64,000 nucleotides of DNA from Membranipora membranacea (taxonomy: Eukaryota; Bryozoa; Gymnolaemata; Cheilostomatida; Membraniporidae): assembly GCA_914767715.1 (NCBI GenBank), contig OU612071.1, positions 25,169,681 through 25,233,680 of the forward strand, in the 5' to 3' direction. This document shows, in pieces, positions 10,201 through 21,827 of this stretch. Both the position numbers and the translations under genes were made by a program. The stretch's first letter is position 1. Every line of letters begins with the position of its first letter. Below the pieces are notes generated by a model, which saw only the letters and a list, made by a program, of their open reading frames with translations, was not told where the DNA came from and ran no database searches.

Positions 10201-13200
10201 GTCTAAACAGCATAAGTATCAATTGTCTCATCATATTTTTAGGCTCTTATGATTCCAAAGACCAAAGAATTTTGTGCTATCTCTGGTGTCACAATGCTAT
10301 CAATAGTCTATCCATGTTGTCAGATCTCCCCTGAAACGGCCTCTCATCTGATACAAGATGAAGAATATACATCATTGTTGACCTATCGGTTACTGTCACT
10401 GCATTGGGTTTTACAAAAAGTCAACTAATTTTCTCCCTATCTTAGATGTATTACTTTAACCTCTGGCTATGAAAATTTACAATATTATGTTATTTGTCAG
10501 GGAAATTTGAGAGTACACCACATCCTTACTGGTTTGTTTACTTCTGTTTGTAGGTCACTGTTGTACTGAGTAAGTACACAGATATTCTGAAGTCGATCGC
10601 TCACGCTGCGAAGCCCGACCTTGATAAGGTTATAGACAAGGAATCACAGCTACTTAATAAGACTATACTGAGTAACAGAAGATGTTACTGTGAGCTCAAT
10701 ATGAGATTATTATCAGCTGATATAGAGAGGGAGAGAAAGATGCATGACCTATATAACCTCAAAAATAAAGAATGGAAAAAATTCAAGGTAAGTTACAAAA
10801 GACAACTTAGCGATGAGAAAACCAAGTCGGTGATGACTTCAATATCCTATCATGCACCACCAGGACCCGCTATTTGAGGCCAAGATTTATGAGTTGAGAG
10901 GAGGAATGTAATCTCATTGACAGATTTGCTTGAAGCTGTCCTCTTTTCATGAACTTACTTCAAGGAGTGGGCAACTTCTATTTTGATAAATAAAATCACG
11001 TTTTGAATTTCTATTTGACTATAGTCTAGAAGTAGATGTAGATTATTAATTATTCATGTTATTATATTTAAGGTAGCGGAGGCTCTGAAGTCATTTGAGG
11101 ATTTCATGACACAGAAATGTATCACAAATCCAACCTCAGTAACTGATGTGATCAGGAATATGGTGGAGGATCAGAAACGAGTACAACAGAAAAGGATCGA
11201 ACTACTCGATACAATCAAGTAAGTCCCAATATTCATACTTGGAGTTTTATGTCACTTGAATAGTTTGGAATATTAGATAGTCTTAGGACTCTCATTATCC
11301 CGTTCATAAAATTCCCCTACTAAAACCCAAAGCTTATACTATTCTATTGAAGAATGAGGAATGCTTGAACTGATGCTGTCACGCAAGGAAATGCACACTC
11401 GTTGATTTCTGTAGAGGTCGGAGATAACTAATCGATGCTTTTATCTCAGAATATTCACCTAATTGTAAAACTCAGGGTATGAAATCAATCAAATTGGTGA
11501 AATAGTGGCATTTTCACCATGTTACTAGTTAAAACTGATGATATTATCACTTAGCCATTTATTTCACCATCTGATTTCATTAGTTTCTGTAAATTACTCT
11601 CCCTTTAGGTAACAAAGCTGAGAATAAGGGCAGATTATGTTATACCGAAATAAGTTGTAAATGGGGATATTCATGATTCTAGTGGCAATATATGGTGGGA
11701 TTAATCGGCTGTTCTACCTCATCACCATCTCAGCTTTGTTAATTTTCTGTTACAGAGAGTTCAGACCCCCGACAGCCACTAAGAAATCAGTCTATACTTG
11801 GAACGATCAGATTGAGGAGTTGTCTTCTCTTCTGAGTGAAGTGAATCAGAGATACATGCAGCAGGTATATGAGGAATATGAGAAAGTCTGTGAGAAATGT
11901 GCTAACGAGGCTACACAACTCAGGGTATGTATATGTCTAGTGTACACATCTCAACACTTTGTTCCACAGGGTGTCTTTCAGTCATCAATCTGTAGCTTCA
12001 TGGCCTACCACCTCAAATCTATACCAATCTATGCCTGACAATCTGTACTATGCTAGTTTGATGGATGAATGGTTGCCCATAGCTATATCAGGGAAATACA
12101 GACATGCTGGGTGTCCTTTCTATATATGATGTCATCAACAGAGTCAGCGCAGTGATGTTGTACAAAGGGGTTAACTCTGGTTTATGAGTATGTCAACTTA
12201 TTCTTTGCCACCTATTCTAAGTGCTAGCTTACGATGTACATATTCGAATTATCTAAGTTTGAGACTGTTTTATATGTGCATAGAGTTATCTTATTTTCAG
12301 ACTGAGTTGATTAAGTCCGGCGCTGTGTTACCCCAGGAAGCGGATCAGTTAGTAAATCATACTCTTATACCGATGATCGGAAGTCAGCAGAAGATTTACG
12401 AGGCTAATATGGAACAGATTGATGTAAGTCTGTAGTTTCAGTATTGAGTTTATATATTATCTGCCCTTAGTGTGGAAGGTATATCATAAAATGGCTTTTA
12501 GTGTAGTATTATATATTAGTGTAGTGTAGGATAGTATTTATAGTAATCTAAAGAATAAAGTTTTTGATTCTTTGTCTCATAGACTTTGATATTTAGTCTT
12601 GGTACTGCTTTTACATATCACATCTCAAGCATTGATCATCTAGGGTAGTTCTAGCTTTCCTCTCCCTCGACTCAAGATTCAGTGAGCCTGAATAATATCA
12701 GAGTCTCACATCAGCCTCACCAGGTCTTAATGCTGATTGTTTACAGAGAGAGATAGAGAAGCAGGGTAATCAGATAACAGAACAACTTCAGCTTCTATTT
12801 AAGTATTGTCAGGGAGCTGCTCATATCTGGGATGTTCATGAGGTACGTATTATACTAGAGTTACCAAGAAATATGAAATACTGTCTGAAAACAGTTTGAT
12901 GAGGGACCCTGAAGATCTCATCATTCCTAAGGAAGTTCCCTAATACTGGCATGACGTGGAGGGTCTTTCTATTAAAAACAGCCAAAATCACAATCTGACC
13001 ACTCACTGACTGAGTGATTGAGACCTGCTAGTGTCTTGCTCAGAAATCGCTCACCCATAGATTGAACTATATACATTATGAGTGAGCGATCTTGGAAGGA
13101 ATTTGTCTAATTGAAACACCAAGTGACCAAGTAAAGCATCGATCTTTCTAATTAAAAGACCCCCCTGGCTGTTGTTTATAAAGCTTATGAGACGTAATTT

Positions 13201-16200
13201 TCTCATTTACAGATTGGATTAGCTCAGACAGAAAGAGCTTTACAGGAAAAGTTACTGCTGGCCAGACGAGATCACGACCTTGAGAATCAGGATAGAGAGA
13301 ATCAGCTCTATATAATCATGGATAAGATGAGGCAAGACGCTAACGAGATCAACCTCTCTAAAAATCTCAAAAAGGTAATGAAAACTTTTATTGTGAAATA
13401 CAAGAATAGTACCCGGTCTTCTAAACTGCGTAATACACAGCATAATACAATACATATCACATATCATAGTACCCGGCGTGAGGCATTGAATAATTCACAG
13501 TGATGTACCAAGCGTACACATGCATACAACGCGTAATGCACTGCATGATACAAAGCGTGATACACTGTGTCTAAAGCTTCCACTAATTCTTGCAAATGAA
13601 ATTTCGTACAAATCTCAGCCTGCCACAAATGATTGTAATTTCTCAAATTCGTACTAATGATTTATGGGCGTAATCCTCCCCAGCCAATCTAAACCATAGG
13701 CCTACAGTGATAACTAAAAAATTGAACCAAGGAGAAGCTGATTCATCTTGTTTATTATACCAACCAGTCCAGTGATTCAGCTTCTGGATATGCTTAGGCT
13801 CAACTATCTCCTCATATTCATTCAATTTTATACCCCATTAGTCATTGTAACCCTTCTCCCTCTTGCTCCAGGTCCAAATCAATGAGAAGATCCACATATT
13901 GATCATTCATTCCATCTTTTTGTCTAAAGTTGTTTACATAGATATGGCCTTGACTTATCAATCAAAACAGTCAGCCAATCAATCAAATCTGACGGCCAAT
14001 CAGATAACATGTCGTGAAAATTTTTACGATTCGGATTCGTGAATCGTTAACATACAATGTTCCACGATATCGTGGGAATCCCGTTTCGTACTAATGTTTT
14101 CGTGAAAATTTATACGAATCGTGAGAAAACAACCCCCGTGTGGCCTGAGCTTTACACTGTGTTATACAATGCGTAATGCACAGCGCAATACACTGTGTTA
14201 CGCACTGCGTCATACACTATGTTACACACTGTGTTTAACACAGCGTAATACGCAGCGGGATACTTTACAGGATTAGTATAATTTATTGTTAATTTTCTCA
14301 ACAGCCCGATTGCCTCATGGCATAGTGAACATGATTTTGTCATCTCATTTATGTAGCTTGGAGTATGAATCCTCTTGTTATGTCATGTAAGTATGTTATC
14401 TTGACGTCACGACATGACGTTGTGTATATTATACAGGTTAAAGACAGTCTTGATCAGATAGGAGTTATGTATGAGAGATTTCACAGAGATCAGATATCTG
14501 TAGTTCAGACTTATCCCCACATGGTTAGAGAAGAGATAGAAGACTTTGATCTCGCTATCAGAAGCTACTTTAGTGTGGATAGAGAGATGCCAGATAATCA
14601 ACAGGTATAACAACTCATGCAACCCAACATTTGGCCTTATTTCAACGAAGATATATTTATTAATCTATTTTCCTCAGTGTTGAAGTTGCCCCCTCCCATC
14701 TTCATCCAGCACACAACTCTTCCTGGTCTCTGAGTTATATAACCTCTTTGTTCTTTCATCAAATCTCAGGCTTATGAAAACTGTCTATCAGTTTTAAGTA
14801 AAAATTGAGCCTCCTACCATATCTGACTCTGATCGCCACCCTGATACTCCTGATAATCTCCAATCTGTGCCCAACTCACATACTCCCTCGTTGAAACATT
14901 CCACTGATGTCTATCAATTGCTTTGACGAGTATTCGTCATAATGAACTATGCCACTTCACTGATATGTTAATTTCTGCTGACCAGCTGGAAGACTTGGAG
15001 GAGATTTTCTCACCTCTCACAGGCGAGCAGAAGGTTGAATGGACAAAGAAGATACAGTCACTACTCCATGTAAATCTTATATCTAATCCATACTAATCTC
15101 CACCAAATCACTCTCATCTCCATACATTCAATCAACTCGGATCAATCAGAATGTGATGAAAGTTCAGACTCACCTATTTTGAAATGAGTGTCCAGACCAT
15201 CTTTTGGCTGAGTGTTTTGCTAAATGATCACTTTACTGCAGTGCCTGGTTATCTCCCCTGGTACCTTATATTCCACTAGTTCCTGTCTGCTCTCACACAT
15301 ACACACATTTCCTTGTGTTCATCTCTAAGCAAACTGAGTTCTCCCTCATCTATTAATCGGTAAATTTAGCTGAAGGACCTAAGCTGTAAGTTAGTGAGGA
15401 AGAGGGCTAACCAGTACAAATGAAGGAGTCCCAGCCCCGTTTCACCGAGTAATAAGACTGCAGCTACGTTCTCTCCCAGACTTCTCTCACTCATTCAGAA
15501 TCTTCCTGTACGTTTCTATCTATCACTGCTTTATCTCTCTACATACACAACCCTGTACACATAAAATTTCAATTGGTTTTAATTCGTATATCACGCCTAC
15601 AGCTCCATACTTATCACATTTAAAATTGTGATGCGGCACAAAAAACCGATAGATTGGTGGCATCAGACAACCCCCCACTCAAGTATACAACCCTCACATT
15701 CATAGTTAGTCACCATTATGTAATTCTAGCTGAACAAGGAGGCACGGAAATTCATTCAGTAACAATAGGGCTTGATACAAACTGAGATCTCAGAAAACTC
15801 AAATTTTTTAATGCACCCCTCGATGCAGCACTTTACCTGGTATATGCTTTATTATAATTCCCCCTCTGCTGACTTTGTAGCCTGCTGACTTTGTAACCTG
15901 CTGACTTTGTAACCTGCTGACTTTCCTGCTGACAGGCCCGGATATATATGACTGGTAAAGCTGATCTACAGATGAAGGATGTGATATCTCGTATGGTTAC
16001 TCATAATCCTAACTCCTGGCCTCATACCATCAATCTACTTGTAACTATTACCTCTTCTATCTCTCACTGTAATGTATCTATATTGTTCCCACACTGACAT
16101 GTAGAGTACACTATTAACATGTATATCTCTGATCTCTACATTGAATACCTACCATGTTCCCACCCGTAATTAATTTTACACCAAATTCCTTCTGATGGTA

Positions 16201-17626
16201 CTCACGCTAAGTGAATTAGTTCACTCTCTATCCATCGGAGATATACATGCAGTAGTATATCACTTCATCAGTGTGTATACTACCTTATACCTCATGTCTA
16301 CATCATACAATCAGAGCATTCATCCTCATACTTGAGTCCTCCTAACAGCCCATAATGCTCTGTAGTCAGAAAATGACTCCATTCATCTATTTTCTGTACT
16401 TTCCATCTGATTATCAGTCCTCACCTCATAGTGTCATCATTCAGTCATATAATACGCCGCTGTTAGTCTGACCAAGGAGTCTCTAACTCCTTGGTCAGAT
16501 CAATCCTCTTATTCAGAGTACTCTACATTTGTGCAAAGAAGCCACTGTACATCATACCATTACATCCTGACAGGAATTATGTTGTCCCTCAGTATTGAAA
16601 GGAGTTTCTTATTATAGCAAGATTCTGGCTTTTAAACCCTAGCATGACAACAGCATTTTGCTCAGTTATTTTAGGTTGCTTGTGCCATCAAGTTGGACAT
16701 CAGATGAATAAAGTCACCTTTATAATATAGCTTGTCATGTATTTTTTTATGTTTTGATGGGATGACAATAGATCTGTGATTGACAATCGACGCCTTAGCT
16801 GTAGAATGTAAAGTGAGACATAGGGGTGTTGATGTTGTCCTACATGATAATATTTTAGACAGTTTCCCACAATGCATCTCTCTAATCAACTCACTCTTAC
16901 AGATGATAATCGGACAGAAGCAGAAGTCTGGATACCCGATAGATGAGGAGTTAGCCAGTCTACAGCTGACCTCAAGCTCTCGTACAGCGAGTCGTGTCGT
17001 CTCGAGCAGCCTCTCGAGCTGAAGGGGCTACTAGTGCTGCTAGTAATAAAACTCGTGATGTCACCGCAACTGAGCCACCAGCTGCTCCCTCATTAGTGTG
17101 AGTATTATAAGCGCTGTACAGTTAGTTACTCACTTTCTGTTGTTTTATCTCGAGTAGAATATAACCATAGACATAATATTTACATTGAATTACCATTAAG
17201 TCTATGACAATAAGACAAGGTGTATTATTATCGTACTATATGATTTATCAGAATAGAGGTTGTCAGAGGCCTCGGAATGCAAGCATGCTGTTCATACTCT
17301 TTTTCAAGAAGGGGACTGATTTGTGGGTTATTGTGATATCCTACCTTGGTGTTAATTGGAGGCAAACTTAAAGTCAATGTGTGATATACATACTTAGTTG
17401 TTGTCTTACTCAGGCCTATTTCAAATCAACTAATCCTTGATTATTATGGATGGATTAGAACTAATTTAACCAAGAAAGAGAATAACCTAGCCTTTGATAC
17501 AAACCTCAGATCAGGTTTGATAATAATATTGAGATATAAGAGTTGTCTCACATGTTTGTATGTGTGTATATCTGTAGGACATCATTATCTAAAGCTCCAG
17601 CCTCTCCCAAACCATCACAGACCTGA
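7217..17626 (+). CDS. CCDC180-like: CCDC180-like coiled-coil protein (DUF4455-type), 18 coding exons
   Basis: Exons read from GT..AG borders and a continuous frame: 7217-7330, 7651-7887, 8152-8360, 8629-8717, 8945-9054, 9339-9443, 10018-10152, 10554-10787, 11073-11218, 11756-11924, 12301-12423, 12747-12842, 13213-13374, 14437-14604, 14986-15069, 15936-16040, 16903-17097, 17578-17626. The product is about 840 residues, rich in charged helical heptads. Segments such as RHESALDEMHQELLLIS and ILGPRQQEWLSG resemble the DUF4455 region of CCDC180, a protein linked to cilia; I judged this by eye. It is about half the vertebrate length and seems to lack the C-terminal DUF4456. The ATG is preceded by an acceptor (GATTACAG at 7206), implying a 5'UTR exon. 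Exon 17 needs one extra base removed near 16995 to join exon 18; otherwise a TGA at 17020 ends it. Alternative: another cilia coiled-coil family. Confidence 0.65.
7485..7605 (+). repeat. Short tandem repeat in intron 1 (about 32-bp units)
   Basis: The word CACAGATAGTATATGAT and variants recurs about four times at spacings near 30 bp. The right arm carries a shorter version (about 61210-61290), so the copy number differs between the arms. Confidence 0.55.
9697..9769 (+). tRNA. tRNA-Arg (anticodon TCG), intronic, left arm
   Basis: 73 nt with a complete cloverleaf. The acceptor stem pairs GGCTCTG with CAGGGCT (two G-U pairs). The anticodon stem TCTGA/TCAGA encloses CTTCGAA, giving anticodon TCG. 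The T arm GTGGG-TTCGAGT-CCCAT is intact and A73 is present. It matches the animal tRNA-Arg(TCG) pattern. It sits in sense orientation inside the intron after exon 6 of the CCDC180-like gene. Confidence 0.9.
13563..14155 (+). mobile_element. About 0.6-kb insertion in the left arm, absent from the right arm
   Basis: This block interrupts an ACACTGTGTATTACGCAG-type tandem repeat that is continuous at 53254-53410 in the right arm. Ends read CTAAAGCT…AGCTTTA and are flanked on both sides by CACTGTGT, which would be an 8-bp target duplication of hAT type. Because the flank is itself a tandem repeat, that match may be trivial. Internal sequence is AT-rich with repeated TTCGTACTAATG and GTGAAAATTT words; no ORF. 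Confidence 0.45.
15872..15934 (+). repeat. 17-bp tandem repeat next to the exon 16 acceptor
   Basis: Units CTGCTGACTTTGTAACC repeat about four times and run into the acceptor TTTCCTGCTGACAG of exon 16. The repeat supplies the polypyrimidine-like tract and several AG dinucleotides close to the splice site. Confidence 0.7.
16467..16499 (+). repeat. Perfect 14-bp stem hairpin in intron 16
   Basis: TCTGACCAAGGAGT and its exact reverse complement flank the 5-nt loop CTCTA. Too short for a canonical pre-miRNA and no T-run follows. Confidence 0.7.
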
Positions 17627-20600
17627 GGACTGAATGACTAAGACTAGATCTGTTCTCGGCGATATGGTGAGTACAGTATTATAATCACCCATAGCCTGTC
17701 CTGACAAGCTTTGTTGTGCGTGGGTTCCCCCTCCCCCCCCCAAAAAAAAGCTTGCCAAGACAGGCGAACTCTCCCGCTATAACCTAACCAACTATCTCGG
17801 GATGCTCCCTTCTATTATCTATTCATCTGGTAATCAGGTATTGTCTGACCTAAGAATTCTGCGAGAGACTCAGGGTCACAGGGTAGCTCAGACATTAGGG
17901 CTTATCATCATTATCATGTCATCATCAGGCCTAAACTGACACCTGACCTTAACCTCAACAAGACTAAGCGATAGGTCTACTAATTCATTTATAATTTAAA
18001 ATCTATATCTGCCATCTTCCGTAACATTGACTGATTTAGCTCATCCTATTTACTCCTCATAACTGATGATACAATTATCTTTACGACGACACAATGATTC
18101 TAGAATTCCCTCACATTATATTGATATGTTCATCTTGAGCTGAGCTGGTAGAAAAAGGAATGCATCACATAGAGTCTCATTACATGGTAGTCATGTATCT
18201 GCTGGAGAAATGTGCAAAATAATAAATACAAAAGTATCATCATGACCACAAAAACCTGGTAAATTGAGAAGTTGGAATGTTTCAAGACAAAAAAATGATC
18301 ATAGGAATCCAAATATGCAATGGTTTGAGCTGAAATGCACTCTGGAACTTGTGAGCTTTAAGAGTTTGTTACGAAGGTATTTAATGGGGTTATTTATTTA
18401 TATTATTATTATGTATAACACATCACATTACGGTATGTGACGTGTTATATAAAACTTCAGAGAATTTCTTACCTCGTGACAATCTAATGTACATAATTCT
18501 TCTGGGCATGCCCGAAACCAAACATAGTGACTGAATACATCCAATACAACCTGCTCATATTTGTACATCTTCTTTTTTTTGATTTCGTGAGAAAGGTATA
18601 TTAATGCGAACGATGTACTCTCAGTGCTTTGGAATGTGAGAATGTTTCGCAATAACTACGATCCAGGACAAATTGACTAGGATAAGACATGACATCAATT
18701 CTACAATTAGATCTTCAAATGACAGGACAATCTCTCCATCAGTATTGGAGACACCACAAATGGTTTCGAGGTTTCGAGGTTCAACCCCAACACATTCCAT
18801 CAACTAAATTTTACCAGGCTGTAATCCGTTGCTAATCATAAGATTTAAAGTGTGCCAGAACAATATGAACCACAATTAGCGATTAATGCTAGGTTGTGGG
18901 GGCCCACAATCAAACCAAACCATAGATCTAGATTTAATTTTACTTTAAATAAAGTAAATTTTTGGGAAAAAGGTAGCCCGGACAGCTCAGTCAGTAGAGC
19001 ATCAGAGGGTCCAGGGTTTGAGTCCCGGTTCGGACGGTGGCTTAATTTTAATCAAGTACCCATGGGAACTATGAAATTGGAAAGTGGAAAACAGTGGAAA
19101 GGAGTCAGAGGAGTGTAAAGGTTAATGGTGCAGGACCTGTAAAAATCCAATCACTAGTAGTAATTAAATTTAGTACATGCATGCCTCTCATCCTAACCAG
19201 GCCTTTGCAGAACAGGAATAAAAATACTGGAGGTCCACTTTGGGTCTGCCACATATAGTAGAACGCTGCTTCTTCGATTATGGGTTAAAGTATGGCACAG
19301 GACTGTTTATCATTGGTCCCAGCACCTTTACTATACTGCTATGAAGACACAGGAAAGTTTAGGCTGGCTATGACCCTAAATGGGTTGAAGGATGGCTCTG
19401 GTGCAAAAAGAGATCCACAACTCTTGTCAGAGTTTTGAATGAGGATTTTCATCGCATCATGAATATTATAGAACAAATACAGAACAATATTGCAGTTGAG
19501 TTCAGGGACTGTCCATGCCCAACCCCTAACTTTGATAACCCTCATGTGGTGCACAATGATGTTGGTACTGGTGGTAACCATGTTACAAAATGTGAGACTA
19601 TCAGGCTGTACGCAAAGACACTTGCGAAATCCTGGCCCGATGATGTTGTAAAACTATATTTTTTCTTACCTCAATGATTAACAAGATAGCTGGGGGTTCC
19701 CCTATAGGAGGGGGCGACTAATACGCCATTTCCTGGTTAACCCCCAATAAGTTAGAATTAAACATTTTAGTAAGTACAGTAAGTTGCTGGAGAACAGCAT
19801 GGGCAGGGCAAGAACTTTATAGGAGGAAATTCGGCCTTGATACTTTAGAAAAGGCAGAAAATTTAGCACCAACTACACATGCACCCAAGTTAACATTCAC
19901 ACACTGAGAAATATAATAACATAAGGTAGTATTTTGGGGCGGGAGATGTAGTACAAAATAACAGCCTCAAACGAAGTCTTCAAGTATCATATTATCATTG
20001 TTAGCTACAGGTGTGTTAGCTACTATACCTTGGATGTCATTTGGTACACTTGTTATACTATCTGATTGTACCATAAGATATCTGTGGAACCAGATTCAGT
20101 AACACCACCTTTCCCTTCTCTCCTTAGTCTGACTACATCTTGGAAGGTAATGTTTTTATAAACTATGATTAGACGGAGAACAGTGTAGGCTGGACTCACA
20201 AGCAGGGTAGATTGATTTTTATTAAATAGATAGTTTACACTAAAAGTTAATACAGCAATGTGTTTACATTATTATGATAATGAACTCTAGTTGGTCACAG
20301 CCTCATCTTTAACCTGATCAAAGTAGAATACAATTTAGTCCTGCGGAGCAGTCAATCAAGCTCCCTAACTGTGTACTGGTTCTCAGTCAATCTAAGATTC
20401 AGGCAAATTCAAGCAGGCAAATATGTGCCAACTCACCCATGTGTCGTTTCTGCAGGTTGATACTCGATTAATCAATCTCCAGCTCATACCTAATTGAAAC
20501 ACCCCCATATCATATCTTGGCAATCATAGAAAGGAAGTTGGTTTGAAATCTCAAACTCAGCTTACTAAATAGTTGCACACATTGACAGACATCAATGTGA

Positions 20601-21827
20601 TTAATAAGCTGTGTCCATGTCTGTTTAATTATGGGATATCAATGAACTATTTACAGCTAGGCTATCAGTGTACATGACAATTCATATCTGTCCAATAAAT
20701 AAAGTACAAAACACGATCAACAGCAGTCTGCTTCAGCAAAGTAAGTAAGCAGTTGTCTTCATCATGCGGCTATTACAAATTTAACCTTATAACTCATATA
20801 CATCTCGTAATTCACTTTCAAATGTTCCGTTCATCTGCGGCTCTTCAACCATATTTTAATCCTCACATGCAAAATGGCAGGCATTCTAAATACCTAAATA
20901 GGCTTTCAATCCCAAAATACACGCAACCCCAAATGCTGAACATACCTCTCAATTTTGTTATTCTTTTTCAGAAGTTGTCACATGATGAGTAAAGAGGAGA
21001 CAACTACTTTCAGGATTTTTTAGTTCACAGTTTTAGTTATCTTTAGTATATCTCAGTGGAAGATGCACGACGTAAATCTTCACAACCATATGATGTGCAA
21101 CGTCGTGTCATGCTACATTTAATTTTCATGAGATCAATCACTGGTTTGCAGGCAACTGAATAATTTTGCTATTTTGTGTAGAATTGTTGTTTATAGAATG
21201 TCCTCACCAGTATTTCATAAGTTTAGATTTCATAAAACTCTGATCAGTGTTTTAAGTCTTCATCTCATACTGACTATTAGTGAAACACATACAGACTGTG
21301 AATTTATCTCCTCTGTGTGCAATGTGCAAACCTCAGCGTACCAGGTTTGCCATGATAGGATTGTTATTTTGTTCAACACCAACATCAATATATAATTAAG
21401 ACTAATTAAATGAATTTTGTTGTATTGTGCTGTTAAAATTACAAAAATGTAAAAGAAAGTATAAAAATGTAGTGAAAATAGTAACCAATAGGTCAGAAGT
21501 CGCAAACCAAGTCAGGAAAAAGAATGTGTCTAAAAATTAGTAGTATTCAAACACAAAGGAGGAGTTTGTAATAATAAGTGTGAAATACTGATTATAATTA
21601 TTTACATCTAAGTAAAATTTTCCCAAAAAGACAATCAAAAACATAAGATCAGAATAACTCAGAGGTTACAAGACAGACTTCTTGTCACCTGAAGGCCTCG
21701 ATGATAAACCATAAATTGTGATCGACAAACCAACACTAAAGTTTACAACACTTCTCAACTCGATTTTATACACAACGGATCCCAACTACCTCGCTTGAAA
21801 CATGAATACTACAATCAGAGAGCCTCA
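17627..21827. other. Intergenic stretch between the two genes
   Basis: Beyond the tRNA-Lys relic at 18976 and a repeat end at about 19940-19985, I see no supported gene. The CCDC180-like 3'UTR may extend here; a possible donor (ATATG followed by GTGAGT) is at about 17666. Open frames at 19435-19677 (+) and 20753-20992 (+) lack recognisable motifs. The reverse-strand frame over 19339-19581 is equally open, so none is called. The 19961-19980 end (GCCTCAAACGAAGTCTT) matches the foldback arms at 41.5-42.1 kb. Confidence 0.4.
18976..19036 (+). pseudogene. tRNA-Lys relic lacking the anticodon arm
   Basis: The sequence follows animal tRNA-Lys: acceptor start GCCCGGA, A-box/D-arm AGCTCAGTCAGTAGAGCA, B-box/T-arm GGGTTTGAGTCCC, and acceptor end TTCGGACG. 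About 12 nt that would form the anticodon loop and the 3' side of its stem are missing, so CATCAGA runs directly into GGGTCCAGG. It cannot decode. The internal pol III boxes survive, so it may be a pseudogene or the head of a SINE. Confidence 0.75.

Larger units (their letters stand above)
6147..14410 (+). repeat. Left arm of a large gene-bearing inverted duplication
   Basis: From AAATGAGTGTCTGCAGCATG at about 6147 to about 14410 this sequence is repeated in inverse orientation at 53095-63860. Matching landmarks in reverse order include the first coding exon, the tRNA-Arg, twelve of the thirteen coding exons and the introns between them. Similarity is high but broken by many substitutions and indels. 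The right arm is about 2.5 kb longer, mostly because of transposon insertions. The spacer between the arms is about 38.7 kb. Confidence 0.9.

Noticed and set aside
11661-12038. A 125-codon frame starting with a hydrophobic, membrane-like stretch
   Set aside because: The hydrophobic part is intron sequence ending in a splice acceptor at 11755; only 11756-11924 is an exon of the CCDC180-like gene. The same holds for 54505-54831 on the reverse strand.
16467-16499. Hairpin as a microRNA precursor
   Set aside because: A 14-bp stem is too short for a pre-miRNA.
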